A stretch of DNA of 64,000 nucleotides from Bdellovibrionales bacterium (GTDB taxonomy: Bacteria > Bdellovibrionota > Bdellovibrionia > Bdellovibrionales > UBA1609), in contig JADJNU010000001.1 of the NCBI GenBank assembly GCA_016714165.1, forward strand, positions 992,001 through 1,056,000, written 5' to 3'. The notes beneath the pieces are model-generated. The model was not told the DNA's origin and did not search any database. It saw nothing but the letters and a program-made list of their open reading frames with translations. The position numbers and the translations under genes are program-made. Of the stretch, positions 53,420 through 62,865 are shown in pieces. The first letter of the stretch is position 1; each line of letters begins with the position of its first letter.

Positions 53420-53869
53420 CAAATCGATTTCTCTGGAGTTGGTATTGACTTCCTCTCCCGAGAGCAAGCTCCTTCGGCAGTCCCGAGAAAGGATCCTAAT
53501 CAGAGTTTTCACGCGCCATAAGTTAAACCCGGTCCCACTGGTCAACAACTCCATCGCAGCCTCCATACGGGTTGCCGGATTCAGCAACCTGTCGAGAACT
53601 TCATCGGAAAGACCGGCTGCAGCCCGCGACAAAAACTCAGTTCGCCCCCCACTCTGCTCATTTACCGTCGATTCAAGCGACACCTCAGCAAAAGCCACCG
53701 GATTGACTTTGAAAATCAAGATGAGCCCAAAACAAACAAGAAAACTCATTGGCCTTGGTATTTGGACTGGTCTTTCTGCTCTCGGCACGCTCACAATTCC
53801 TTCCCTAATGCCACGAATTGGCCTTGTTATAGTTATAAAGAGTTGCCTCGCCAATGGCACCCCTTTCAC
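53408..53869 (-). CDS. Hypothetical exported protein
   Basis: 153 residues from ATG 53869, coupled to the NamZ gene (overlap ATGA at 53866-53869). The signal sequence may start at the internal Met in 'MSFLVCFGLILIFKVNPVAFA' (residue 41). The mature part is helical, ends 'REIDLSGG', and has no known motif. The tail overlaps the kinase gene by 12 bases on the other strand. Confidence 0.55.
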   Translation of the reverse strand: MKGVPLARQLFITITRPIRGIREGIVSVPRAERPVQIPRPMSFLVCFGLILIFKVNPVAFAEVSLESTVNEQSGGRTEFLSRAAAGLSDEVLDRLLNPATRMEAAMELLTSGTGFNLWRVKTLIRILSRDCRRSLLSGEEVNTNSREIDLSGG

Positions 53870-55077
53870 TTCTGCTCATACAAATGAAAAGGCTTCGACT
53901 CTTCCAGCCACTCTGCTTCATCCTTCGACAAAGACTTCTCCAAATCCTCTGGATTTGCTTCTCGATCATCGACCCACTCTCTCAATAACTGACTTCCAGC
54001 CAAAATATCAATAGGCTTTTTGATGGCTTCATATTCATAAGGAGGTTGACGCCATAAGTCATAATCCGGATAAAGACGACGAAGACTCTTAAAAAATAGG
54101 GCGACCACACGAAATGGCTGGAAGCTGAGATGATCGTAAAAGACAGAATCTGGGTGAATTTGAATTCCTGAGCACAATTTGCCCTTGTGCTTATGAAAGG
54201 TTGGCTCAAAAAAACAGGGCCGTAAGCCACAACCCCTCAACCACGGAGAGTGACGTTTTTTCATTTCGCCTAGAACTTTCTCAGCATCAATATCTGGAGC
54301 TCCAAACACTTCCAGAGGGATTGTCGTCCCTCTCCCCTCAGAAAGCTGTGTTCCCTCCACCAATACTGTGCCCGCATAAGATCTCGCCGTCGTCAGCCTG
54401 GGCATATTAGGAGACGGATTCACCCAAGAAATATTCGTTGGCCACCCAAATCCCGGCATCTGAGAAATACGATAGTTTCTCATTTCAACGACTTTCAAAT
54501 CCACATCTAAGCGCGAGTGGCGGACAAACCATTTTGCTGCCTCTCCCAAAGTTAATCCGTGCCGCATCGGCATGGGAGCTAAACCCACAAAGCTCTCCCA
54601 ACCCTTCTTTAACTTTAGCCCCTCGATGGGGCGTCCTGCCGGATTGGGACGATCCAAAACCCATATTTGCTTTTTGTGAGCTGCGGCCTCTTCGAGCAAA
54701 TAAAACAGAGTCGTCAGAAAAGTATAAATTCTGCAACCCACATCTTGAAGATCTACGATGATCACGTCGAGATACTCTAACATCTCTTTCGAAGGACGCC
54801 GCAATTCTCCGTAAAGACTAAAAATCGGAATGTTCGCCCTGCTATCAACGTAAGTTTCACTTTCGATCATGTTGTCTTGTTTTTCGCCTCTCATGCCATG
54901 CTGGGGACCAAACCCGCAGGTAATGTCAAATTCTCCAAGATGAAGCATGGCCTCTAGGCTGTGAGAAAGATTCGCTGTCACGCTTGCTGGATGAGCCACC
55001 AATCCAACTCGACGTCCCTTCAAAAGACGAATGAAACTGGCCTCTTCAAGCAACCGGTCAATTCCGAGTTCCAACAT
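53866..55077 (-). CDS. namZ: NamZ-like exo-beta-N-acetylmuramidase (DUF1343)
   Basis: 403 residues. 'GLVAHPASVTANLSHSLEAML', 'GFGPQHGMRGEKQDNM', 'VDSRANIPIFSLYGELRRPS', 'VIIVDLQDVGCRIYTFLTTLFYLLEEA', 'WVLDRPNPAGRPIEG' and 'SYAGTVLVEGTQLSEGRGTTIPLEVFGAP' are the DUF1343 family signature. Members release terminal MurNAc from peptidoglycan fragments in cell wall recycling or predation. No signal peptide, so cytosolic or unusually exported. Confidence 0.9.
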   Translation of the reverse strand: MLELGIDRLLEEASFIRLLKGRRVGLVAHPASVTANLSHSLEAMLHLGEFDITCGFGPQHGMRGEKQDNMIESETYVDSRANIPIFSLYGELRRPSKEMLEYLDVIIVDLQDVGCRIYTFLTTLFYLLEEAAAHKKQIWVLDRPNPAGRPIEGLKLKKGWESFVGLAPMPMRHGLTLGEAAKWFVRHSRLDVDLKVVEMRNYRISQMPGFGWPTNISWVNPSPNMPRLTTARSYAGTVLVEGTQLSEGRGTTIPLEVFGAPDIDAEKVLGEMKKRHSPWLRGCGLRPCFFEPTFHKHKGKLCSGIQIHPDSVFYDHLSFQPFRVVALFFKSLRRLYPDYDLWRQPPYEYEAIKKPIDILAGSQLLREWVDDREANPEDLEKSLSKDEAEWLEESKPFHLYEQK

Positions 55078-56124
55078 GATTTTTCTCCCGACTATTCAAG
55101 TACTGAGCAATTCCTTCAGCCGTCAGCTTATTGGCAAGTTCAGTTGGATGACCATCCCCTTTATACCCAGGTCCTGAAACCGGTATCCTCTAAACGCTCC
55201 CCTCATATCGAGCCATTCGACGCCATATTTTGCCAAGCAAAAACTGATATCTTTACCGATCGAATGGGGATGAAGTACCAACAAAAAGCGCGAATTATCA
55301 AATTGACTCAAAATTCTCTGTTTCACGTCGTTGATCGCCCTGCAAGCCAATTCCAGATCATCACGATCAATCTGAAATGGCCAAGCCAAATTAAATCTCC
55401 TGCGCAAGAAAGTCTTATTGTAGAGCCGCTCTGCAGCTGCATAAATGTAGCGCCTTTCATGCACAAAGCCATCTCGGACCAATTTATCTCCTTCAAGTTT
55501 AAAATAAGGAAGACCGCCTGCCCAGTCGATCGTCTCCAGTCCCCCCACCATGCGATCTATATGAAAGGTAGGATAGAGATAAATAATTAGCCCCTGTCGT
55601 TGAGGAATTTGCCTTGCAAAGTCTATGTTTTGGGCTTGTGCCAGCACATGCCCCAACCCGTAGCCGGGAACGCTGTAATTGTAGGACTGGTATTTCATCA
55701 GTCGGCGCGTTAGCTGATAATCGAGAGTTGATTCATCCTCTAATCCTTGGCCGAACATGGCCGAACAACCCAAATAAATCAGAAATTGGTCTTTTTGCGG
55801 CTTCTCATTGACCGGAAAGACGAATCGACGCCCAAAGTTATCAGTCCTGAGAGTGTATTCATAAATCGGCCAATGATCCAAAAAACGAGTCACGGTGGCC
55901 TTCACGTTTGGCTTCGCAATCCAACCGTAAGTTCTCGACGTCGTATCAGAATATTCCGTTGTGGCAACTTCCTGTGACGCATGATTCGTTGGCTTGCGCA
56001 TGGAACGCACGAAAATAACCTGAGCAAAAAAGAGGCCAGTCAAGACAAATACCAACCCCAGAAAAAAAGCGAATGCATTTTTAAACCAAAAACCAAACAC
56101 AGGCCGAAAAAAATATTTTCTCAT
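55058..56124 (-). CDS. Membrane-anchored SGNH-hydrolase-like protein, C-terminal frameshift
   Basis: One N-terminal membrane helix (residues 14-34), then an SGNH pattern: block I 'LIYLGCSAMFGQGLEDEST' with Ser, 'YNYSVPGYGLGHVLAQ' with the Gly, and later 'LLVLHPHS'. The frame as given stops at 55123 with 'GIKGMVIQLNLPIS'. One more G in the GGGG run (plus 55156-55159) gives 'IKGDGHPTELANKLTAEGIA', with the catalytic DxxH, and stops at 55058. The repaired gene overlaps namZ by 20 bases, as is normal in this operon. The substrate is unknown, perhaps acetylated wall sugars. Confidence 0.7.
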
Positions 56125-56283
56125 AGTAGAAAAAGTGAATCATAGAAATCAGCCCAAAGTCTATCCAATAACACCCATGAGTTAATTTAAATAAACAATG
56201 ATTCCATTTAAAGAGTTTGCGATCAATAATCCCGAATGAGCATTTCGAGTTACCCGACCAAGTTGAGACATAAAAGAGATCAA

Positions 56284-57459
56284 ATGCGCCACACGGCAAA
56301 AATGTTTCTGAAAATGATTTCCATCTTGATCCCCCTCGTCTCATGTTCTTTATTGGAAAAAAGAGAAACCTTTTCTTCGAAAGAATTGCTGACTCAGGCT
56401 GAAGTGTTTCCGAGGGAGTGGAGCTGGCAAGCCCCGTTTTCCTATGCAAGCTCAGATACAGAGAGAAGCCCTAGCGCAGTCCCTGTCGACCAGGATAGTA
56501 TGGTGCTTCTTGGATATTACCGTTTCAATCGCTCACTGACTGATCCAAAAACAACAACTCCCGAGCTCTTCCGGCAGCAAATATCATACCTCAAGCAACA
56601 CAGTTTTGAATTTGTTGGTCTGCCACAGATTCAGCACGATTCTGCAAGGCCCTCAGTTCGAATTCCAAAAGTGGCCATTCTCTTTGAGGGTTGGTCCGAA
56701 TCACTCCCCGAGGCCTGGATTGACCTCCAAAAGGAAAATATTCCCGTTCTCATTTTCATCAACAGCACAGAAATGGGTTTACAAGCAAGCAGGGAATTCT
56801 TTGAAAGTATCAGGAAAAATCCCCTCGTCTCCTTTGGCCTGAAGGCCCCCTCTCTGCCATCCAAAGTAGATAGCGAAACCAAAAAACTAGAAGCATTCTG
56901 GGGACAGCCCATCACTGCCTTTTCTTACCCAATTAACGAAGTTTCAGGCTTTCGAAAAGAAATCGAGCGTCTGGGCTTTAAAACCGGATTCAATCACTTC
57001 TCTGGTGCCGTATCAAAAGCAAGTGATAAACTTTTTCTTTCGCGATTTCCAATAAACAATAACTACGGCCAGATCAAAGGACAAACAAAAAATGGCTTTG
57101 AAATACGAGCTTTTTCGCTTCCCTTAAACCTTCGCTTGCAGGACGCCCCACAGAAATTCGAAAAAGAAATTTTGTCTTTTGAAATCAATAAAAGAGTTCA
57201 TGATCCTCGGTCTCTGCACTGCTTTTACAACGACATCGAAATTCCTCGAATCGCCAGACTCGCCAGACACTCAAACTTCTCTGCATCAATGAAAAACTGG
57301 GGTCATCGTTTTGAGCTCAGTTTAAAAAAACCAAGCCAGGACTCTGTCGTCCAAAAGGAAAAGGAGCACCCAGTCCTGCGCTGCACTCTCCTGGGGCATT
57401 CCGCAGAAAGCAAAAGGCCACCTCGCTACTATTGGGGTTCAGTGCCGATTCCCAACTAA
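56284..57459 (+). CDS. NodB-fold lipoprotein lacking deacetylase catalytic residues
   Basis: 391 residues from ATG 56284; lipobox 'IPLVSC' with Cys 21. The middle follows the polysaccharide deacetylase fold: 'KVAILFEGWSESLPEAWIDL', continuing '..ENIPVLIFINSTEMG', and 'FSYPINEVSGFRKEIERLGFKTGFNHFSGAVS'. But TFDDG is replaced by LFEGW, and the H(S/T)xxH metal motif is absent ('VSFGLKAPSLPS'). So it is probably a non-catalytic carbohydrate-binding or scaffolding version, like degenerate PgaB-type proteins. It is divergent from the SGNH gene. Confidence 0.75.
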   Translation: MRHTAKMFLKMISILIPLVSCSLLEKRETFSSKELLTQAEVFPREWSWQAPFSYASSDTERSPSAVPVDQDSMVLLGYYRFNRSLTDPKTTTPELFRQQISYLKQHSFEFVGLPQIQHDSARPSVRIPKVAILFEGWSESLPEAWIDLQKENIPVLIFINSTEMGLQASREFFESIRKNPLVSFGLKAPSLPSKVDSETKKLEAFWGQPITAFSYPINEVSGFRKEIERLGFKTGFNHFSGAVSKASDKLFLSRFPINNNYGQIKGQTKNGFEIRAFSLPLNLRLQDAPQKFEKEILSFEINKRVHDPRSLHCFYNDIEIPRIARLARHSNFSASMKNWGHRFELSLKKPSQDSVVQKEKEHPVLRCTLLGHSAESKRPPRYYWGSVPIPN

Positions 57460-57567
57460 CCTTACTTTTGCGATAATCGCTTGACGCATAGAGTGAAGCA
57501 TGGTAGCCCGCTGAGACTGGATTTCAGCTCGAAGGCACCGGCTCAAAAGCTCGATCTAAAAAGGATC

Positions 57568-58311
57568 ATGAAATTGAGATATCTTTTAAAGCCCATTTTT
57601 TTCCCTTTCGTGGTTTTTTCCTTGTTGAGCTCCCATCCGCGTGCATTGGCCCAAGCCGTCACTGTTGATATGATTTTTGACGGCCTTAATAAGTTAGAGA
57701 CGGAATTAAAAAATCGGAATACATCGGTTAGGTGCAGACCGTTCGTTCAACTCTCCTGGTGGGCCCGCCTCATTCCCAAACTACAGAAAAAGGCAGAAGA
57801 AGAAGCCAACGCTGAGTGGAGAGAAGAAATTGAATTCTCTGCCAATGTGCTACGTAGATCTAAGGAAAATTCTCTTGATCGTATGAGCCTTGTTTTCCTT
57901 AGACTTTCTCAAAATAGGGCTAGGTATGGCGAGGTGACAAGTGTTGATCCCGCGATACGGGACATCGTGTTTCCTATCATTGAAGAACAGATTACGCGCC
58001 TTATTGCTGAGGCGACTGACACTGATGCGATCTACGTGATAAATAATTTTTTCATTGATCTTGAGACCCAACTTCAGAGGGCCATGCGCGAATTATTGGC
58101 AGCGAAGGGGATTCGGGGATTGAAACTGTGGTCTCTCATACGCCAGATAGAAGAAGGCAATAATGATGGTGTAGAAATCCACCAATTGGATATATTCGTC
58201 AACCAATTGCATGAACGCATTTTGACGACGGCGACCAGCATCCAAATGGTTGATATCTTGGTTGAGTCTGGAATGAAAGACATCTGGGAGCTCTGTCCTG
58301 GCTGTAAATAA
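57568..58311 (+). CDS. Exported helical protein of unknown function
   Basis: 247 residues from ATG 57568, chosen because it begins a signal peptide ('LKPIFFPFVVFSLLSSHPRALA'); an ATG-less upstream extension to 57481 is ignored. The mature protein is alpha-helical with two Cys near the end ('LCPGCK') and one at 'VRCRPFV'. No family recognised. Confidence 0.65.
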   Translation: MKLRYLLKPIFFPFVVFSLLSSHPRALAQAVTVDMIFDGLNKLETELKNRNTSVRCRPFVQLSWWARLIPKLQKKAEEEANAEWREEIEFSANVLRRSKENSLDRMSLVFLRLSQNRARYGEVTSVDPAIRDIVFPIIEEQITRLIAEATDTDAIYVINNFFIDLETQLQRAMRELLAAKGIRGLKLWSLIRQIEEGNNDGVEIHQLDIFVNQLHERILTTATSIQMVDILVESGMKDIWELCPGCK

Positions 58312-58350
58312 GAGTCCATGAATGAGATCGAAATGAATTTAAATTAGTTA

Positions 58351-58402
58351 AAATAAATTAAATTAAATTAAATTAAATTAAATTAAATTAAATTAAATTA
58401 AA
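58351..58402. repeat. Pentanucleotide tandem repeat (AATTA, about 9-10 units)
   Basis: The unit AATTA runs without error from about 58356 to 58400, with an imperfect extension to the left. It is in the gap between two convergent genes (58311 and 58408). Pure AT repeats this long are rare in bacteria and slip readily. Confidence 0.95.
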
Positions 58403-58407
58403 GATAT

Positions 58408-60552
58408 CTATTTCAGCTTTGGAAGCCTCAGATTAAATTGTTTGAAAACAATGTCTAAATTTGAACGAAATTTACTCAGGTAAGAGTTGTCAATTTCATT
58501 CTCTCCATAGAGAACATTGCAAAAAACATCAGTTAAGGACGAAACTGACTCTTTCAGTTTTGGAAAGGAACGAGAAACATCCTCCGCGTATCCCGTTGGA
58601 GACACTTCTGGAAGACGAGGAAACTCAATCAACTCCATCAAGCGCAAGAAGAGCTGATAGGACAAAATAACTTCCTCTGTCGACGACATACTTCTTGACC
58701 GTAACATCCGCGCTTCATCCAAAAGTGAGCTCTTTTTTATTCTATCCACATTTTCCGCTGCTTCATGCGATTCCCCCTTCTCACCAAATAACCTAAAGAA
58801 AATGAGATAGGCAAGATACAAAGCCCCGAGATAGAGAAGGACTTTTGCCCATCTCTCTAACTGAGAAAAAAGTCTTTCAATTTGCGATCGAATCTTCTCC
58901 AGCCGCTTCTCACGACTCAAGGGCGCTACGTGTGAAGCCCCTTCAATCTCAGCTTCAATTTTCACGGCTGCCTTTGCCATCTCTTGGGTTTCTCTGTCGA
59001 TCATCTCTCCCCGCTCACGCGCCTCTGCCTGTCGAGAGGCAGCTTCCCCTTCGGAGTGCATACGCTCCAGTCCCTCTTCAGTTAAGCGTCCAGTTGAGGC
59101 CACTTTCTCCAGGTCTGATTTCTTTAATCCGATTTTTTCACCCAATTGATTCAATTCATCCTGCTTCCTCTGAGTCAAGCTACCGATCGGACCACGTTGT
59201 TTGACAAATTCATCTCGAAGTCTTCGTCTCAGCAATTCGCTCGCCGGAACGCCTTGCTCAAATTCACCAATTTCCTTTTCTAGATCCGGAAAGGATGATT
59301 TCAACTTCTCCTTTACAAAAGCGCTGTTTCGAGCCGACTCCACAAACTTCTCGTAAGCTTCCTTATCAAAGTCTTGAGGATTGATTTGGCTACCTTCTGG
59401 ACTATTATCATTTTTCTGACGGATCTCCATCAAGGATTCAAGGGCCTTCAGGTCGACATCGGACAATCGACTCGCAAGAGACTCCGCAAGCTTTGGATCC
59501 TTACCAATCATATCTTCAAAAACTTTGGCGGCTTTCCTCTGTTCTTCAGTGATCGCAGGCTTTATCACGATCTCATTTTTCATGGATAGACCTAACTCCA
59601 CCTCCTCCTTTTTTACAAGTGACTCTACTATGTTGTTCGAAATCGATAACTTGAACTGATTGAAGGTTTCTCCCACACGATCATTCTTTACGACTCGCTT
59701 TGAATCAGGGACAATCAAATTGAAAAACCACAGGCACACAAACCCAATCAGGGACAAAAGGACAACCGAGTTCCAAAGTTTTAAATTTCTTCCTCTTTTC
59801 TTAAATTTCCGTTCGTTAGCATAAATCCACTGAATTTCATTGATTCGATAGACCCCCAAACAGAAAAAAAGAACTGCCAAATAGAAGCCAAACACGATTG
59901 GATGTTGTCCCCATTCGCTCCCAACAGCCACAAGAGCAATCAAAGCTGAAACAGCCAGGATCACCCATACCTGACAGATGAAAACCGCTGAGAGAAGAAA
60001 TGAAAAAACAAGTAGATAAAGAGAAGAAGAAGGTCGGAACTCAACCAAATTGTTTTTCTTTATCCAAAAAGCGTAAATGAGACCAACTGAAAAGACAATA
60101 ATGCGAATTCCAAATTTCCTCCCCGAGGAGGTTACTCGCAATAAACGTTTTCGCTCAAGGCTATTGGATTCACCATTTTTCACTCGCTGTCCAAATACAA
60201 ATAGCCAGGGTGAATAATGGACATCCTTTTCAACAAAATAGTCATCCAATAAGTCGCCATGCCCCCAAAACATTTCTCGAAGAAGTAATCCCAAACCAAA
60301 TACCGCAGAAAAGAATATTGTTGTTCGCCAATGCTTGATTCCCTCGGCCAATCCCGTCGCCAGAACCAATGCGATGACCACAGCAAATTGAAGAGTTCCT
60401 GTCTGTGTGTACTGGAAAGGAGATGAATGAGATTGGATTTTACCTTGAGGGCTACGGGTCACCTTTGCGGATGAGGGATCGAACCCGGAAGGCGTTCCGG
60501 AAGCTCGATTTTTTTCCAACCTAGCACTCCTGCTTGATTTCTCGTTAGCCAT
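58408..60552 (-). CDS. Large membrane protein with coiled-coil middle and C-terminal DUF4129-like domain
   Basis: 714 residues. Six or seven N-terminal helices from about residue 53 to 290; a soluble, charged, helical middle ('EKIGLKKSDLEKVASTGRL', 'GEMIDRETQEMAKAAVKIEAE'); one more helix ('VLLYLGALYLAYLIFF') and a last domain 'FPRLPEVSPTGYAEDVSRSF', ending '..LTDVFCNVLYGENEID', which resembles DUF4129. In other bacteria the partner of MoxR-DUF58 is a transglutaminase-like membrane protein; here its catalytic domain seems absent and replaced by coiled coil. Overlaps DUF58 by 8 bases. Confidence 0.75.
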   Translation of the reverse strand: MANEKSSRSARLEKNRASGTPSGFDPSSAKVTRSPQGKIQSHSSPFQYTQTGTLQFAVVIALVLATGLAEGIKHWRTTIFFSAVFGLGLLLREMFWGHGDLLDDYFVEKDVHYSPWLFVFGQRVKNGESNSLERKRLLRVTSSGRKFGIRIIVFSVGLIYAFWIKKNNLVEFRPSSSLYLLVFSFLLSAVFICQVWVILAVSALIALVAVGSEWGQHPIVFGFYLAVLFFCLGVYRINEIQWIYANERKFKKRGRNLKLWNSVVLLSLIGFVCLWFFNLIVPDSKRVVKNDRVGETFNQFKLSISNNIVESLVKKEEVELGLSMKNEIVIKPAITEEQRKAAKVFEDMIGKDPKLAESLASRLSDVDLKALESLMEIRQKNDNSPEGSQINPQDFDKEAYEKFVESARNSAFVKEKLKSSFPDLEKEIGEFEQGVPASELLRRRLRDEFVKQRGPIGSLTQRKQDELNQLGEKIGLKKSDLEKVASTGRLTEEGLERMHSEGEAASRQAEARERGEMIDRETQEMAKAAVKIEAEIEGASHVAPLSREKRLEKIRSQIERLFSQLERWAKVLLYLGALYLAYLIFFRLFGEKGESHEAAENVDRIKKSSLLDEARMLRSRSMSSTEEVILSYQLFLRLMELIEFPRLPEVSPTGYAEDVSRSFPKLKESVSSLTDVFCNVLYGENEIDNSYLSKFRSNLDIVFKQFNLRLPKLK

Positions 60553-61924
60553 AGTTAATAAATCCCTTGGCTAATGGCTCACCACACACAACTCTGTAAA
60601 CAGGAAATCCCATTGTTCGCAGACTCTTCATTTCGTCACCTATACCCTGGCAAACGGCCGTTTCGGCCAAATGTGCCCAGCCCAATTTTCTGACGAGAGG
60701 AGCCACAAACGAATTCGTATCGACGAGCACAATCAAGATTTCAATTCCCTCTGCCCACATCACTTTCAATACTTCTCGTGCCTCTTGAAAAAGATGGCGA
60801 TGAAAGGGGGTTAAATAGATGAGGGTTGATCCCCGACTGAGCAACTGTGCAGACCGACGCAAAAGCGGCCCGCCCTTGCCCCACCTCATTAAACTTGGAT
60901 CACTAGCTAAAATTTCTGGATCCCATTTTGAAACCTCAAGACAGAGGGCATGCAAGTGATCCTCTCCAATCTTCATTTCAGAACAAAAATGATTGCTGAT
61001 CAACCTGACCGAATTATTCAGCTCATATTGTTGGGACAAAATCCCCAGGGTCACGTCCCGCGCGTACTCCCAGGTCGACTGCGACTTGACTCCCAGGTGC
61101 ACCTCGGGATTGAGATCGAGAACCAAAGTCACCTCGCAGTTAACAGCTCTTTCAAACTCCTTTACCAAGAGACTGCCAGTTCTGGCTGAAAGCTTCCAAG
61201 CGACATGACGAAGCGAATCCCCAGGCGAATAGGGCCTGATACCGGAAAAATTAATGCTCAATCCTCTTTGGGCGACGTCATAATGTCCATAAAGAGTCGA
61301 CATCGGAGACCCACGTATCGAAAGTTGAGGAAGGCTTTCTATTTTTGGCAAGATCTCAATTTCGCTCTCGGTATCCTCAACAACTAAAAACTGAAAAACA
61401 CCAAGCACGTCAGAAATTGAAACTTCTAGAGGTCCTACTTTGTGCGAGCCCATTCCGCCATCACAGATACGTGTGTACTGCATTTTTATATGAGATGGAC
61501 CTTTGATTGATTCCGTGGTGACCAATCGAACGCGAGAACGAACTGAGGGTCCAAAGTTATCTTGAATAACAAAACCTTGAATAGGTATGCCACCCCTGTT
61601 TTTTATGTGAATAACAACATCGACAGACTCTCCCTCCACGTACTTTGATTTCAAAGGTTGGCGATCCATGACAAAGGATTTTGCTAACCGCCAGGCCGAA
61701 ACGTAAAGATAGATTCCACACATTAACAGTGTTAGTCCTAAAATCAGGCTCGTGCGATGAAAGAGTCCACCGAAGAGAAACAATACAGTAACAAAAAAAT
61801 AGAAAGTAAACGGATTCATGAGGTGGCGGTAAGAATGAAAAGGCGGAAATCCAATATGATCTAGGTCAACCAAGTGGTGGCGAACGAAATATGACCTGAA
61901 AGGTTTTGCAACAATTTTTATCAC
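60545..61924 (-). CDS. DUF58 domain protein
   Basis: 459 residues. Two N-terminal membrane helices ('FYFFVTVLFLFGGLFHRTSLILGLTLLMCGIYLYV'), a beta-rich part ('VVIHIKNRGGIPIQGFVIQDNF') and the DUF58 core 'FSGIRPYSPGDSLRHVAWKLSARTGSLLVKEFE' with its VWA-like region ('VTLVLDLNPEVH'). DUF58 proteins are client or adaptor partners of MoxR ATPases. It overlaps both neighbours by a few bases. Confidence 0.92.
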   Translation of the reverse strand: MIKIVAKPFRSYFVRHHLVDLDHIGFPPFHSYRHLMNPFTFYFFVTVLFLFGGLFHRTSLILGLTLLMCGIYLYVSAWRLAKSFVMDRQPLKSKYVEGESVDVVIHIKNRGGIPIQGFVIQDNFGPSVRSRVRLVTTESIKGPSHIKMQYTRICDGGMGSHKVGPLEVSISDVLGVFQFLVVEDTESEIEILPKIESLPQLSIRGSPMSTLYGHYDVAQRGLSINFSGIRPYSPGDSLRHVAWKLSARTGSLLVKEFERAVNCEVTLVLDLNPEVHLGVKSQSTWEYARDVTLGILSQQYELNNSVRLISNHFCSEMKIGEDHLHALCLEVSKWDPEILASDPSLMRWGKGGPLLRRSAQLLSRGSTLIYLTPFHRHLFQEAREVLKVMWAEGIEILIVLVDTNSFVAPLVRKLGWAHLAETAVCQGIGDEMKSLRTMGFPVYRVVCGEPLAKGFINYG

Positions 61925-62865
61925 AGCCTATTGATGGGCACCGGGACTGCTTGCAAAATTTCCTTCAAAACATCGAGAACTGTTTTCCCTGATAGCTTTG
62001 CTTCGGGACTGAGGGAAACGCGATGGCTCATAATTGGAAATAAGATTTCTTGTATGTATTCTGGTTTCACAAAACCAGAACCGCTAAAAAGCGCTCTCGC
62101 CTGTGCTCCCTTTGCCAGTGCAATGCTCGCTCGAGGGCTGGCTCCCAATTTCAGATCGGGATGATGACGGGTTCGATCAATAAGATTCACAATATATGAA
62201 TATATTTCTTTGGAAATTTGAACCTTACTCACTTGTCCTTTAAGCCACAAGATCCTTTCGTGGGATTCAACCGCCGAAATATTTTCGATAGGATGAGCCT
62301 TATTTTGATCCATCAGCATTTTTATCTCCTGCTCCGGATCAGGATACCCCATGGAGATCTTCATCATGAATCTATCCAGCTGAGCCTCTGGCAAAGCGAA
62401 GGTCCCCAAGTGATCGACAGGATTTTGAGTGGCCAAGGCAAAGTACAATGGGTCTAAACTGTAGGTTTTTCCCTCAATCGAAACTTGCCCCTCACTCATG
62501 CATTCCAGTAGAGCTGACTGCGTGCGAGGCGTCGCCCGATTGATCTCATCACCCAACATGAGTGTGGTAAACACAGGCCCCGGCTTGAATTCAAAACTCT
62601 GCGTTTGTTGATTAAAAATGGAAAGGCCCAAAATATCACTTGGAAGAAGATCCGGAGTAAACTGCACTCGCTTGAATTCAACCGAGGCAGATTTAGCCAA
62701 GGCTCTCGCCAGTATTGTTTTTCCTGTTCCGGGCACGTCTTCCAAAAGAACATGTCCACCTGCGACCCAGCAACAAAGAAGAGAACGAATTTGATCACTT
62801 TTGCCAATAATAACACGAGAGATATTATTGGAAAGATTAGTGAGAATCTCTAGAGTTTCTTCCAC
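61921..62865 (-). CDS. MoxR family AAA+ ATPase
   Basis: 314 residues, typical length. 'GHVLLEDVPGTGKTILARALAKS' Walker A, 'TTLMLGDEINRATPRTQSALLECMSEGQVSIEGKTY' Walker B and sensor region, 'LATQNPVDHLGTFALPEAQLDRF' sensor 1, 'GASPRASIALAKGAQARAL' sensor 2. MoxR acts as a chaperone for assembling complexes with VWA/DUF58 partners, in some bacteria in envelope stress. First gene of the three-gene operon. Confidence 0.95.
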   Translation of the reverse strand: MEETLEILTNLSNNISRVIIGKSDQIRSLLCCWVAGGHVLLEDVPGTGKTILARALAKSASVEFKRVQFTPDLLPSDILGLSIFNQQTQSFEFKPGPVFTTLMLGDEINRATPRTQSALLECMSEGQVSIEGKTYSLDPLYFALATQNPVDHLGTFALPEAQLDRFMMKISMGYPDPEQEIKMLMDQNKAHPIENISAVESHERILWLKGQVSKVQISKEIYSYIVNLIDRTRHHPDLKLGASPRASIALAKGAQARALFSGSGFVKPEYIQEILFPIMSHRVSLSPEAKLSGKTVLDVLKEILQAVPVPINRL

